DNA of 64,000 nucleotides from Cyclobacterium salsum. Lineage in GTDB: Bacteria; Bacteroidota; Bacteroidia; Cytophagales; Cyclobacteriaceae. The notes beneath the pieces are model-generated. The model saw only the letters and a list, made by a program, of their open reading frames with translations, did no database searches and was not told the origin of the DNA. Location of the stretch: the NCBI RefSeq assembly GCF_010119245.1, contig NZ_WNKG01000015.1, forward strand, positions 52,888 through 116,887. The letters are read 5' to 3'. Numbering within the stretch: position 1 is the stretch's first letter; the number at the start of each line of letters is the position of its first letter. Of this stretch, positions 1 to 8,426 are shown one piece after another. Made by a program: the position numbers and the translations under genes.

Positions 1-253
1 TGGCGTTAAATTCGTGTATTTCATAACGCTAGGTATTTTGTGTTTAAATGAAAAATCAAAGTACGTATCCGGGCCGCAAACGTGCACTTAACCGTTATGC
101 CTCAGCCTATGAAGGCACGACCAAAAATGAAATGATACATTTCGATGACCTAAACTACGGGTTTGCATCCCGCTGCGTTCGCCGCACTTCGTGGCGGTCT
201 TGGCGTGAAACCCTTGCCTAAAATAATTTTCGTTAATAGAAGAAAATGACCAA
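1..253. other. left edge, no supported gene
   Basis: I see no credible coding sequence here. The first 30 bases hold a short inverted repeat (GCGTTA at 3-8, TAACGC at about 25-30), and 170-222 is GC-rich and could fold locally. It may be the tail of something left of the window. The next gene starts at 254. Confidence 0.4.
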
Positions 254-955
254 ATGACAGAAATAATTGACCTGAGTCAAGAAATATATTCCGGAATGCC
301 GGTGTTTAATGGATTACCGGAAGTTCAGATTAGCATCCATGCGACACATGAGCAGTGGGACAAAATTCCCTATCCGACAACGACTACACCAAGTGTTTAC
401 AAGTTGGAATTGGGCGAGCATACCGGGACGCACGTAGATGCGTTAAACCATATGGGAAGACCGTTTGTGGGGCAATCCATTGATACCATGCCGCTATCCA
501 TGTTTTATACAGAGGGTATTTGCTTGGACTTTTCACATAAAAACCTGAAAGCGCTCATTGAACCTGCCGAAATAGAAGAGGCTTGTGAGAAAGCAAATAT
601 TGAAATTAGAAAAGGAGATACCGTTTTGTTGTACACAGACCATCATAGGAAGCACTATGGCACAGCGAATTGGAAGAATGGTCCCGGCATTTCTACAGCG
701 ACAGCGCGTTTGTTGGGAGAAACGGAAATTGCTGCATTTGGCGTAGAGACCATGTCGCCTGGAGTTCCCAACGTTTCCAACAAAGAAGTCCATCATATCT
801 GTGGGGAGTTGGGATTTACCCATTACGAAAACATGGTTAATCTTTACCAATTGGTTGATAGAGGACGTTTTCGTTTTATTGCACTACCCCTCAAAATCAG
901 AGGAGGGACCGGCTCGCCGGTTAGAGCAGTTGCTGTATTTGAAGGTAATGGCTAA
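254..955 (+). CDS. cyclase family protein (kynurenine formamidase-like hydrolase)
   Basis: A 233-residue protein of the cyclase / KynB-like family of metal-dependent amide or ester hydrolases. The family signature HxGTHxDxxxH is complete: H56, G58, T59, H60, D62 and H66, which in relatives bind the metal and form the active site. The length is normal for the family (about 210-260) and no signal peptide is visible, so it is probably cytoplasmic. The in-frame ATG at 254 was chosen; an ATG at 246 leads to an immediate stop. It stands alone, with no tryptophan-degradation genes nearby, so the substrate cannot be read from context. Confidence 0.88.
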   Translation: MTEIIDLSQEIYSGMPVFNGLPEVQISIHATHEQWDKIPYPTTTTPSVYKLELGEHTGTHVDALNHMGRPFVGQSIDTMPLSMFYTEGICLDFSHKNLKALIEPAEIEEACEKANIEIRKGDTVLLYTDHHRKHYGTANWKNGPGISTATARLLGETEIAAFGVETMSPGVPNVSNKEVHHICGELGFTHYENMVNLYQLVDRGRFRFIALPLKIRGGTGSPVRAVAVFEGNG

Positions 956-1171
956 TGGAAAAACCGTTCCGGGCAGGCGGATAGGCAAGTCGTTTTTGAG
1001 AAGGGTACTTATTTGGAATACATGATATGTCTTATGATCCCTGAAATCGGATAAACGAAATAGGAGCAATTGTGAGGGGTTTATGCGCCTGATTCAGCTT
1101 GTGAATGATGGATCACCTGTTGCACCATACACCCATCTCTATACGTATAAACATTCGTAAATTTAGACAAA

Positions 1172-1594
1172 ATGGAGAATTACTTGGATGCCATGCCTGA
1201 AGCGGCAAAGAGGTTTTATCAGAACTTTCACGGCAAAGGTAAGGTAGTAATGCTGAACCTGTTACGGTTTCGCCCGGTAGCGGACTATTCCGGTCTGGAT
1301 CCCTTGAAACCCGAAACGGAAATCAGTGGAGAGGAAGCTTTCCAACGGTATATAAAATGCATCCTCCCGGAATTAGAAAAAGCGGGAAGCCGCATCCAGT
1401 ACTACGGAAAAGGTAACGATTTCCTGATTGGACCGGAAGCGGAAAAGTGGGATGCGGTCGTCTTAGTAGAATACCTGTCGGTAGATAAGTTTATGGAATT
1501 TGCCCAAAGCAAGGCGTTTTTGGAGAACGCAGGGCATAGGACCGCAGCATTGGAAGATTCCAGGTTATTGCCTACCGCTGAAATAAACGAATAG
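1172..1594 (+). CDS. DUF1330 domain-containing protein
   Basis: A 140-residue protein resembling the DUF1330 group of small dimeric alpha/beta-barrel proteins. Typical features are the early VMLNLLRFR strand (about residues 26-34), a central FLIGPEAEKWDAVVLVEY segment, and the late F-x-x-FAQSKAFLENAGHR helix. The biochemical role of the family is not established. No signal peptide or membrane segment. The 216-bp gap from the previous gene and 298 bp to the next start suggest a single-gene unit. Confidence 0.75.
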   Translation: MENYLDAMPEAAKRFYQNFHGKGKVVMLNLLRFRPVADYSGLDPLKPETEISGEEAFQRYIKCILPELEKAGSRIQYYGKGNDFLIGPEAEKWDAVVLVEYLSVDKFMEFAQSKAFLENAGHRTAALEDSRLLPTAEINE

Positions 1595-1837
1595 TAGAAA
1601 TGGTGGAATTGGCAGATAAAGAACAAAAACTGAAGCAGTTAAGGTGAAAAAAAGACTCCAAGACGCTTGCAAATGGCATTTTCGTCAATAGTCACTTGCC
1701 AATTTAACCGATCCGGCTACTGTTGATGAATTCTGGATGATAGGATATTTGTTAATTTATGGTATACGGTCTTCAAATCACCCGGAATAAACAAAAAGAT
1801 AAAGATCATACTATTTTTTAAAAAAGAATCCGGCAGG

Positions 1838-1866
1838 GTGTAATTTTTTTTGACTTTGGCCACTAA
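1838..1866 (+). promoter_or_regulatory. candidate ECF-type promoter of the sigma-factor operon
   Basis: GTGTAA at 1838-1843 and CACTAA at 1861-1866 are separated by 17 bp, with a T-rich run after the first element. This has the look of an ECF -35/-10 pair and would fit self-activation by the sigma factor encoded downstream. The consensus is from general recollection of Bacteroidota ECF promoters, so the assignment is inferred. Confidence 0.4.
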
Positions 1867-1886
1867 CTAAAGAAAAGATCCAAATC

Positions 1887-2081
1887 ATGAAGAAAACACC
1901 CTCAGAGAATTATTTGATTTCCTTTCTGGCTTTCAGGTCAGATTACAAGGTGAAACGCCCTTTAAAAGGTAAAAAACATGCGTTTCTGCTGGCAAATTTT
2001 CAGTCAATTTCTGGCTATGTCCAACCATTGTGCCCACCATGGGGCCATTCGGGATGGAAGAAGGAATGGATAGGATGCTAA
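1887..2081 (+). CDS. possible 64-residue leader ORF before the sigma factor
   Basis: An ATG-started frame that begins about 20 bp after the candidate promoter and ends 10 bp before the sigma-factor start. The product (MKKTPSENYLISF..., basic and Trp/Cys-containing at the end) resembles nothing I recognise. It could be a leader peptide coupled to sigma-factor translation, or chance. Only its placement supports it. Confidence 0.25.
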   Translation: MKKTPSENYLISFLAFRSDYKVKRPLKGKKHAFLLANFQSISGYVQPLCPPWGHSGWKKEWIGC

Positions 2082-2091
2082 AATTATCCAG

Positions 2092-2586
2092 ATGAGTAAG
2101 GACTTCTACCAGGCATCCATACTGCCCTTTACCGCCATCATCATTAAGCTTTGCAGGGCGTATACCAATTCCCAGGAGGATTATGAAGACTACTACCAGG
2201 AAGTATGCCTCCAACTTTGGAGGAGCAGGGGTAATTTCAAGGGCCAATGCGAATGGTCTACCTGGGTGTATCGGATAGCCTTGAACGTTTGTTTGACCCT
2301 TCTCAAAAAAAGGAAGAAAGCGGGGAAAACCTTCTTTGCGTCAGAGGCATTGCCTGATACCGTTATGATTGAAAGCAGGGCCTTCGAAAACGAATCCCTA
2401 AATCAATTGTATGCAGCGATCAAACACCTGTCAGAAGTAGACCGGGCGGTGATCCTCCTGTACCTGGAAGAAAAGACCTACCAGGAGATTTCGGAAATAT
2501 TAGGGACTAATCCCAACAGTATTGGCGTAAGAATAAACCGAATTAAAGAAAGATTAAAAAGAATATACAATGAAAAATTCAATTGA
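2092..2586 (+). CDS. ECF RNA polymerase sigma factor (sigma-70 family)
   Basis: A 164-residue sigma factor with only the two ECF domains. Region 2 is about residues 10-80 (YEDYYQEVCLQLWRSR, then the aromatic WSTWVYRIALNVCL segment used in promoter melting). Region 4 is about 105-158 (LSEVDRAVILLYLEEKTYQEISEILGTNPNSIGVRINRIKERL, a helix-turn-helix that reads the -35 element). The membrane-protein gene downstream overlaps it by 17 bp, so they are co-transcribed and probably act together. The start follows the upstream small ORF by 10 bp. Confidence 0.9.
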   Translation: MSKDFYQASILPFTAIIIKLCRAYTNSQEDYEDYYQEVCLQLWRSRGNFKGQCEWSTWVYRIALNVCLTLLKKRKKAGKTFFASEALPDTVMIESRAFENESLNQLYAAIKHLSEVDRAVILLYLEEKTYQEISEILGTNPNSIGVRINRIKERLKRIYNEKFN

Positions 2587-3211
2587 AGCAGTATGGAAAG
2601 AGGGTTTTCTACATGAGAAAAGCCTGGTCGCTCCCAAGATAAATGATTTGTACAATCAAAAGTCGATTCATTTGATTGACCGAATGAAACGATTGTTCAG
2701 GGCAAACGTAATGGCTATTGTCATCATGGCACTACTGATCCCACTGGTATATTATTTTCTGGATGTCCTTTGGTTGGGATTGGCTGTATCCATGCTGCTT
2801 TTGCTGACGGCATGGTACAGTAAACGTCAAATGCAGGGAATCAAAGGCCTGAATCAGGGGGAAACTAGCTTTGATTACCTCAAGTCCTTTGATCAATGGC
2901 TAAAAAATTCCCTGGCTAGAAATCAGAAAGTAGTACGCTATACCTATCCGGTATATTTTCTTATCGCCTGCAGTACCATCGCATCCGCCTGGACCCGGGA
3001 ACCCGAACTTGCCCTAAAAGTACAGCAACAGTTTCCGGGCTTGACCTTTGTTGGAAGTTTTCCCTTGATCGGTTTGGTCCTGATGGGACTGTTAACGCTA
3101 TTGATGGTATATTTTTCGGACAAAATCTACCAGTGGGACGTTCGGTTGGTATATGGGCGTGTTTTTAAAAAGCTGGAAGAAACCATCGCGGAGATGGAAC
3201 AGTTGAGATAA
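2570..3211 (+). CDS. membrane protein paired with the ECF sigma factor (possible anti-sigma)
   Basis: A 213-residue protein with a cytoplasmic N-terminus of about 44 residues, two adjacent membrane helices (about 45-84), a basic loop, and further hydrophobic segments near 125-140 and 155-180. It overlaps the sigma gene by 17 bp, suggesting translational coupling. That arrangement (soluble N-terminus plus membrane anchor directly behind an ECF sigma gene) fits a membrane-bound anti-sigma factor, but I see no ZAS (H-x3-C-x2-C) motif, so the role is inferred from position. Confidence 0.7.
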   Translation: MKNSIEAVWKEGFLHEKSLVAPKINDLYNQKSIHLIDRMKRLFRANVMAIVIMALLIPLVYYFLDVLWLGLAVSMLLLLTAWYSKRQMQGIKGLNQGETSFDYLKSFDQWLKNSLARNQKVVRYTYPVYFLIACSTIASAWTREPELALKVQQQFPGLTFVGSFPLIGLVLMGLLTLLMVYFSDKIYQWDVRLVYGRVFKKLEETIAEMEQLR

Positions 3212-3357
3212 CCGTATCAGGAGTTATTAAACAAAGACCTTATCCAAACAGGATAATCGAAATTGCTGAGCACACTTTGCTTTAAGGTTGGTTCATCCCC
3301 AAAAGTGCAGCCTGCCGGGGGATGACATAAGAATTCAGAGTGGATGAAGAATTTTTT

Positions 3358-3395
3358 GGGTAGCTATAAAACCGGTAGCCGTATTTTAGCTACCC
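3358..3395. repeat. hairpin between convergent genes
   Basis: GGGTAGCT at 3358-3365 is exactly complementary to AGCTACCC at 3388-3395. It sits between the convergent ends of the sigma-operon membrane protein (3211) and the MscS gene (3412). Neither strand has a T-run after it, so it is not a classical intrinsic terminator, though it may still protect 3' ends. Confidence 0.5.
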
Positions 3396-3411
3396 ATACA
3401 TCTCCTCTGTT

Positions 3412-4290
3412 CTATCCCCCAAGGTTGCCTTCTCCCGGGGGAAAAGGGCCCTTCAGTTCGATAATCGTCCCTGGCAAGGGGTAACCCGCCCCTTCCAGGG
3501 CCTCCAGCACGGACAGAATGGCCTGTGAGCGCACCTGAACGTCGGAATGTTTTTTATTATAGGTGTTTACCCAATAACTGACCTGCACTTGCAAATTGCT
3601 ATCCCCCATATCGGTTACAAATACGGCAGGTCCCTTTTTACCTGCCAACACCCCTGGCACCGCTTTTAGGGTAGTGAGGATAAGGGCCAAGGCCTTCCGG
3701 TAATCAGAGCCGTAGCCCAATCCCAATTTAAAACCATAACTCAAATATCCGTCAATGGTGTAATTGATTAAGGGGCTTTTAATAATAGAAGCATTGGGGA
3801 GAAAGACATCCTTACCGTCCAGGGTTTTGATCTGTGTGTCTCGGAGGTTCAGGGCGCGGACCTTGCCACTCAGTCCCTGAATCTCGACCAGATCTCCAAT
3901 CTTAAAGGGCCTTTTGAAGGCCAGCAGGATGCCTGCCAGAAAGTTTTCCCCAATATCCTTCAGTGCGAAGCCTATGATAAAGGCAGTGATACCCGCTCCC
4001 GCTAGTATTCCGCTGACAACACCCGTAAGGCCCAGAAATCGCAATACCAGGGTAATGCCGAAAAGCATGATTAGCAGTCGGATGCTTCCGGCGATAAAAC
4101 TTGTCAATAGGCTGTCCTCCGTCCTTTTATTCAGCCGGCTAAGCACAAGTCTTTTTATCCATCGGGACAGGTAAATAAAAAACACAAAAATCACCAAACC
4201 GATCAGCAGTGCTACAAGCAATTGCCGCAGATCCGCCAGGTCGCCCGTCAGGAGAGTAGTTAGTTTTTCCAGCGATTCGTTAAAGTTCAT
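3412..4290 (-). CDS. small-conductance mechanosensitive channel (MscS family)
   Basis: A 292-residue inner-membrane protein that should open as a pressure-release channel on osmotic downshock. Three hydrophobic segments (about 22-44, 66-88, 90-112) precede the Gly/Ala-rich pore helix (GAGITAFIIGFALKDIGENFLAG) and the beta-domain (FKIGDLVEIQGLSGKVRALNLRDTQIKT, then LPNASII), as in MscS. Length matches E. coli MscS (286). It lies 12 bp downstream of the esterase gene on the same strand, so the two are probably co-transcribed, without obvious functional linkage. Confidence 0.92.
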   Translation of the reverse strand: MNFNESLEKLTTLLTGDLADLRQLLVALLIGLVIFVFFIYLSRWIKRLVLSRLNKRTEDSLLTSFIAGSIRLLIMLFGITLVLRFLGLTGVVSGILAGAGITAFIIGFALKDIGENFLAGILLAFKRPFKIGDLVEIQGLSGKVRALNLRDTQIKTLDGKDVFLPNASIIKSPLINYTIDGYLSYGFKLGLGYGSDYRKALALILTTLKAVPGVLAGKKGPAVFVTDMGDSNLQVQVSYWVNTYNKKHSDVQVRSQAILSVLEALEGAGYPLPGTIIELKGPFPPGEGNLGG

Positions 4291-4302
4291 GGAGCTCGAT
4301 TG

Positions 4303-5175
4303 TTATCGTGGCATCAGCGGCTGGCTATTGTCCAAAACGAGTTGGCGAAGCCATTTTTCGGCGAGACCAGGCCAGGTTTCTGCGGCATTGTTTCCTTTCC
4401 GCATGCCGTAGCCGTGACCGCCTTCCGAAAGTAAATGTAAGGTAACGGGAAGGTTCTTGTCCCGAAGGGCTCCTGCCATCACCAGAGCGCTGTTGCCATA
4501 GCGGTCATCCGCTGTACCGAAAAGAAACTGGGGAGGGGTATTCTCACTTAAGCTTAGTTCTGGGCTGAGGCTGCGATCTTTTCCTTCGTCCAGGTAGGCC
4601 GGATAAATCAGCAGGGCAAAATCCGGACGGGCCGAAAGGCTGTCCAGGGCATCGACGGGTCTATAGGTCCTTTCTCCAAAACGCGTACTGGCCCGGGCTG
4701 CCAGGCTGCCGCCAGCCGAAAAGCCAATCACCCCCAATCGTTCGGGGTCCAGCTTCCAATCGCCGGCCCTACTACGTACCAGTCGGATGGCCCGCTGCAG
4801 GTCGTAGAGGGCAGGTTCCCGTTTGTCCGGAACTCGATATTGGAGCACAAACGCCGTAAATCCCAGTTGGTTAAACCACTCCGCTACCTCGTACCCTTCT
4901 TTGTCAATGGCCAGGATATTATAGCCCCCACCCGGACAGACGATGACACTGGCACCGTTGGACGGTCCTTTCGGCTCAAATACGACGAGTGCCGGGTCCG
5001 TTACATCGGTCAGTCGGGTGACATTTCCGCTGGTATTGGCGGTTTGAACGGGGGGATGTTTGGCCTCCGTTTCGCCGGGGACCGTGCCTGGCCAAACGTA
5101 AAGGGTGTCGGTACCTTGTGCGTTGCTCATGGCTGAAAAGATAAATAAAATGATACAGGTGAAACAGGTTTTCAT
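4303..5175 (-). CDS. secreted alpha/beta-hydrolase (acetyl esterase / acetyl xylan esterase-like)
   Basis: A 290-residue protein with an N-terminal signal peptide (about residues 1-19, ending SNAQ). The fold is an alpha/beta hydrolase: oxyanion loop CPGGGY at 80-85, nucleophile elbow GFSAGG with S153, a probable acid in the DDRYG segment and the histidine in GGHGYG near the C-terminus. The GGG-type oxyanion hole and the CPGGGYNILAIDKEGYE segment are typical of the esterases often found near carbohydrate-active enzymes of Bacteroidota. It is exported, so it probably deacetylates an oligosaccharide or ester outside the cytoplasm. First gene of a two-gene unit with mscS. Confidence 0.85.
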   Translation of the reverse strand: MKTCFTCIILFIFSAMSNAQGTDTLYVWPGTVPGETEAKHPPVQTANTSGNVTRLTDVTDPALVVFEPKGPSNGASVIVCPGGGYNILAIDKEGYEVAEWFNQLGFTAFVLQYRVPDKREPALYDLQRAIRLVRSRAGDWKLDPERLGVIGFSAGGSLAARASTRFGERTYRPVDALDSLSARPDFALLIYPAYLDEGKDRSLSPELSLSENTPPQFLFGTADDRYGNSALVMAGALRDKNLPVTLHLLSEGGHGYGMRKGNNAAETWPGLAEKWLRQLVLDNSQPLMPR

Positions 5176-5829
5176 TGAGTATGGGTTTTGATACTTGGTA
5201 GAACAAGGTTTTTTTTCATCGGATGTATAGAGTACGTTAAGTTAGGAGTTTTACTTGAAATCTGGCAGATTCTACTTGGAATTTAGGTCTGGCTTATTTC
5301 CCCCATGAAAAATTCAGTTTTGAATTGGTTTTTTTAGACGCTGAGTTATTTAGGGTTTACAATAGAAGAAGGCCGTATAATAGTGTCGACACGCAGCAAT
5401 ACCATGGATGGGGTTTTGAAGTGGAGGGCTTCCTCAACCAACCGAGTCTTGTGTTGAGGTATTATTTCTAACCTTGCCCGGTATGAAAATCGATTATTTG
5501 CTGTTCTTAACCTTACAAAGGTAAGCGGAGCGACTTTTATTGGTGAAATTTCTTCGACTTTCATTCGCCCCATTATCATCGATTGAATCGTTGATAAAAA
5601 TGGGGCAAACAACTAGCAAATCTTGTGGACTGCCTGGATTGGTGACACTTTATCGCTTTTAAAGGATGGACTTCCTTATGAGAAGCTATTCAGCCATTTG
5701 CGTTGCTCCTCAGTAGGCTGCCTGTTACCGTCACTTGGAAGTGCGCTCCTGGCGAGAAGTGCCTGCCAGTAAAAAAATGCCCGGAACCAATTTTTTTAGC
5801 CCGGGACATGATTTTCATAAACAGGGTGT
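5176..5829. other. intergenic stretch, no supported gene
   Basis: About 650 bp. It contains an 88-codon frame on the minus strand (5346-5612) that resembles nothing known and has no supporting start signals; I do not call it a gene. The right end holds the terminator of the lipoprotein gene. Confidence 0.4.
5772..5809 (-). terminator. intrinsic terminator of the lipoprotein gene at 5830-6243
   Basis: Read on the minus strand, a CCCGG/CCGGG stem flanked by TG/CA pairs is followed at once by seven Ts (seen as As at 5772-5778). It begins about 20 bp after the lipoprotein stop codon. Confidence 0.7.
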
Positions 5830-6243
5830 TTATTCCTCCGTAATCCATTCGCTACTTATTTCCTCCAGAAGTAGCGAAGAGGTGGTTTCGTTGATAATCT
5901 TTAGTTCCTGAATCTGTGTTCCTCCCCAAAATCCTGCTTCTAGCCGGATTATCTCCCCGTTTCTTTCCCAGGTTCCTTCGTAGTCATTGGTCACGATGGG
6001 AGGGGTGCCGCACCATCCGCTATTGGCTCGATGGATCAATTTTCCATTATTAAAAAAGCGGTAACCATAGGTGTTTTCCTGTAGTTCGTCCACCTTTTCC
6101 ATGGCGATGCCATTTTCCTGGTACTCGAGATTACTCCAGTTGCCTACCGGAACGGGACCGTTTTGCAGGGCCGAGAGGCTTTCCTCTTCCATGCAGGAAA
6201 AAAGTAGCAAGCCAAATACAAAAGTAAATACGGTTGTTTTCAT
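5830..6243 (-). CDS. small lipoprotein, lipocalin-like size, unknown function
   Basis: A 137-residue protein with a short signal peptide and lipobox LLFSC (Cys17), so it should be lipid-anchored in the envelope. The mature part contains phrases like YGYRFFNNGKLIHR and YEGTWERNGEIIRLEAGFWGG, alternating strands reminiscent of small lipocalin-like beta-barrels in Bacteroidota. No catalytic motif. A clear terminator follows, and it has no close partner on its strand. Function unknown. Confidence 0.75.
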   Translation of the reverse strand: MKTTVFTFVFGLLLFSCMEEESLSALQNGPVPVGNWSNLEYQENGIAMEKVDELQENTYGYRFFNNGKLIHRANSGWCGTPPIVTNDYEGTWERNGEIIRLEAGFWGGTQIQELKIINETTSSLLLEEISSEWITEE

Positions 6244-6687
6244 GGGATGTCGTTTTTGGTTTTGATTCCTAGACGAAGATCGGCAAAAAACTGTTGAGGG
6301 GGATGGAATTTTTTTTATTTTTACTGCTCTGACTGGATCCGTCGCCTTCTTTTCTCGGCTTAATATTTGTTTAAAGCATTAAATTATAATCCATAGGAAT
6401 AGCTACCATTGGCTGAAAAAGGTTCTTTTATCCGGTTTTGGGATTCTTCAGTAGCCGTCATTTGTAAATTTGCATCATTCTATCCAAATAGGATCCGAAG
6501 TAAAGCCTTTCTGGAGGCGGTGGTAAAATGACTCCCAACCGTTTCTTTTCGGACAACCTTTTGTTCGAAAGTGAACAGGCAGCGGAGTATCAAAGACCGA
6601 AAACCCCCTTGAAGGTAGCGATTTGCCTGTTTTATAAATAGGCACGCCATTGGAACGGGTATTCAACCACCATTGAAAATTACGAAC
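6244..6687. other. intergenic stretch with one promoter-like site
   Basis: About 440 bp between divergent genes. A TAnnTTTG-type element (TAAATTTG, 6465-6472) points right, toward the small membrane protein, but its best upstream TTTG (6437-6440) is 24 bp away instead of about 20. No convincing gene: a 63-codon minus-strand frame at 6475-6666 looks random. Confidence 0.4.
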
Positions 6688-6882
6688 ATGAGACTATTTA
6701 CCGGTCTGGTCCTGTGGGCCATTCTTTTTGTGCTTTGCTGGCCTATTGCCTTGCTGCTGCTTTTGCTTTATCCCTTGATCTGGCTGATCCTGTTGCCCTT
6801 TCGGCTTTTGGGTTTGGGGGTCACCCTGACCTTATCCATGATATTCGCCCTGTTTATGCTGCCCTTTAGTCTGATGCGCTAG
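6688..6882 (+). CDS. very small hydrophobic membrane protein
   Basis: A 64-residue protein that is almost entirely hydrophobic: leucine-rich helices at about 4-23 and 25-42 and a third near 44-62. It carries no recognised domain. I use the ATG at 6688 instead of a TTG five codons upstream, because the ATG gives a normal Met-Arg start directly before the first helix. The 3' end overlaps the convergent symporter gene by 17 bp, so antisense effects between the two messages are possible. Confidence 0.55.
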   Translation: MRLFTGLVLWAILFVLCWPIALLLLLLYPLIWLILLPFRLLGLGVTLTLSMIFALFMLPFSLMR

Positions 6883-8320
6883 GCTGCTTCTGAGCAGTCA
6901 ATAGCAAGCCCATATAGGTGATGGCAGCATTGACCAGCAGGATTTCAAAACCGAACTGAAAACCATCAAACCACCGGGCGGAATTCCAGTCCAAAACGAA
7001 AGAAAGGGCCGGGCTCAGCAGACAGATATACGGCACCAGGCGGTCGCGGACCGCAAGCGGGTTCGTTAGCCCAAAGGCAAACAGCCCCAGCAGGGGACCA
7101 TAGGTAAATCCGGCGGCCTTAAACACCGCACTTACTACACTGCGATCGTTCACTTCGTTGAAAACGACAATGGTCAAAAAAACCAAAAAGGTAAAACCGA
7201 TATGGATCCACCTTCGCGTCAGGTCCTGATTGCTGTCCTTTTTGGCTGGCAGGTCAATGATATCGATGCAAAAGGAAGTGGTCAGAGCGGTGAGCGCAGA
7301 ATCCGCACTGGAAAAAGCAGCAGCCGTGATTCCCAACAGGAATACCACTCCTGCCAGCGTGCCAAAATGGTTTAGGGCCAGACTGGGAAAGAGTTCGTCC
7401 GTAGCGCCGGGTAAGTCCAATCCGTTGACCGCCGCATAATGGTATAGCAGCACCCCCAAGGCCAGAAACAGGAGATTGGAGAAAAAGAAAGTAATGGCAA
7501 ACCAGAAGATGTTTTTCTGGGCATCCTTTTGGTTGCGGCAGGTGAGGTTTTTCTGCATCACGTTTTGGTCCAGTCCATTCATGGCGATCGTAATGAATAC
7601 CCCGCCGGCAAACATCTTGAAGAAGTTCTGACTGGTATTGCCCTCCCAGACAAAGATATTGGATAGCTCACTGTCTCCGACAATCGCCAGCATGTCCCCG
7701 GCACTTTCACCCAATTGCCCGGCGATCACGGCGATGGTAATAATGACAGCTAAAAGCAGAAAACTGGTCTGCAAAGTATCCGTCCACACAATGGTTTTGA
7801 TACCGCTTTTGTAGGTATACAGCCAGATCAGAATCATAGTGACAAAGACAGAAGCATAAAAAGGGACACCAAAAGCATCAAAAAATGCAATTTGAAGAAC
7901 AGTAGCCGCCAAGAAGAGACGAAAGGAAGCACCGATGGTCTGGGAAATCAGAAATATAGTAGCACCCGTAAGGTAGGTGTTTCGACCAAAGCGGCTTTTC
8001 AGGTATTCGTAAATGGAAATCAGATTGAGCCGATAAAATAGCGGAATCAATACCAGGGCAATGACCGCATAGCCAACCATGTTTCCCATCACAAACTGCA
8101 AGTATGCCCACTGGGTATTGCCCACTTCGCCGGGAACGGAAATAAAGGTTACTCCCGAAAGCGAAGCACCCACCATTCCGAATGCCACCAAAAACCAGGG
8201 AGATTCCCTGTTGCCAGTATAAAAAGTCAGACTATCGGACTTCAGGGAAGTCAGGTAACTGATCAGAAGTAGTAGGGCAAAGTAACCGGCAATTACGCCA
8301 AATACGAGTAGTGGACTCAT
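6866..8320 (-). CDS. sodium:solute symporter (SSS family)
   Basis: A 484-residue transporter with about 13 hydrophobic helices. SSS features include the start FGVIAGYFALLLLISYLTS, the FVAFGMVGASLSGVTFISVPGE sodium-site region (residues about 45-68) and the GITAAAFSSADSALTALTTSFCIDII segment (about 330-355), whose S-S-x-D-S-A supplies Na2-site ligands. It should import a small solute driven by sodium. It is divergent from the GH3/serine hydrolase fusion, separated by 106 bp, which suggests it imports a sugar or amino sugar released by that enzyme; this link is inferred. Confidence 0.9.
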   Translation of the reverse strand: MSPLLVFGVIAGYFALLLLISYLTSLKSDSLTFYTGNRESPWFLVAFGMVGASLSGVTFISVPGEVGNTQWAYLQFVMGNMVGYAVIALVLIPLFYRLNLISIYEYLKSRFGRNTYLTGATIFLISQTIGASFRLFLAATVLQIAFFDAFGVPFYASVFVTMILIWLYTYKSGIKTIVWTDTLQTSFLLLAVIITIAVIAGQLGESAGDMLAIVGDSELSNIFVWEGNTSQNFFKMFAGGVFITIAMNGLDQNVMQKNLTCRNQKDAQKNIFWFAITFFFSNLLFLALGVLLYHYAAVNGLDLPGATDELFPSLALNHFGTLAGVVFLLGITAAAFSSADSALTALTTSFCIDIIDLPAKKDSNQDLTRRWIHIGFTFLVFLTIVVFNEVNDRSVVSAVFKAAGFTYGPLLGLFAFGLTNPLAVRDRLVPYICLLSPALSFVLDWNSARWFDGFQFGFEILLVNAAITYMGLLLTAQKQPSASD

Positions 8321-8426
8321 GGCATGGAGGTTGAATTGAAATTAATATCCCCAATGATAGCTATTTTCTTTAAATCCTGTTCAATCAGAAGCCACAAAAT
8401 GGGTATCTTTCCGAATAAATAAAGGA

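Larger units (their letters stand above)
1595..2091. other. leader region of the sigma-factor operon
   Basis: About 500 bp without a recognisable conserved gene. It starts with a short unexplained stretch (1600-1648 could encode a 15-residue peptide) and holds the probable sigma-factor promoter near 1838-1866. A 64-codon reading frame (1887-2081) fills most of the stretch between that promoter and the sigma gene. Confidence 0.5.

Noticed and set aside
1..250. attC-like or integron recombination site at the left edge
   Set aside because: Short inverted repeats and a CGTTATGC-like core exist, but the R and L boxes cannot be aligned and no integrase is present.
1600..1650. tRNA-Leu-like start (ATGGTGGAATTGGCAG)
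   Set aside because: Only the D-arm-like part matches; there is no anticodon or T arm after it.
3358..3395. Intrinsic terminator between the convergent genes
   Set aside because: The stem is good but no T-run follows on either strand; listed only as a hairpin.
5346..5612. 88-codon minus-strand frame
   Set aside because: No recognisable family, no start signals, and composition is no better than nearby noncoding sequence.
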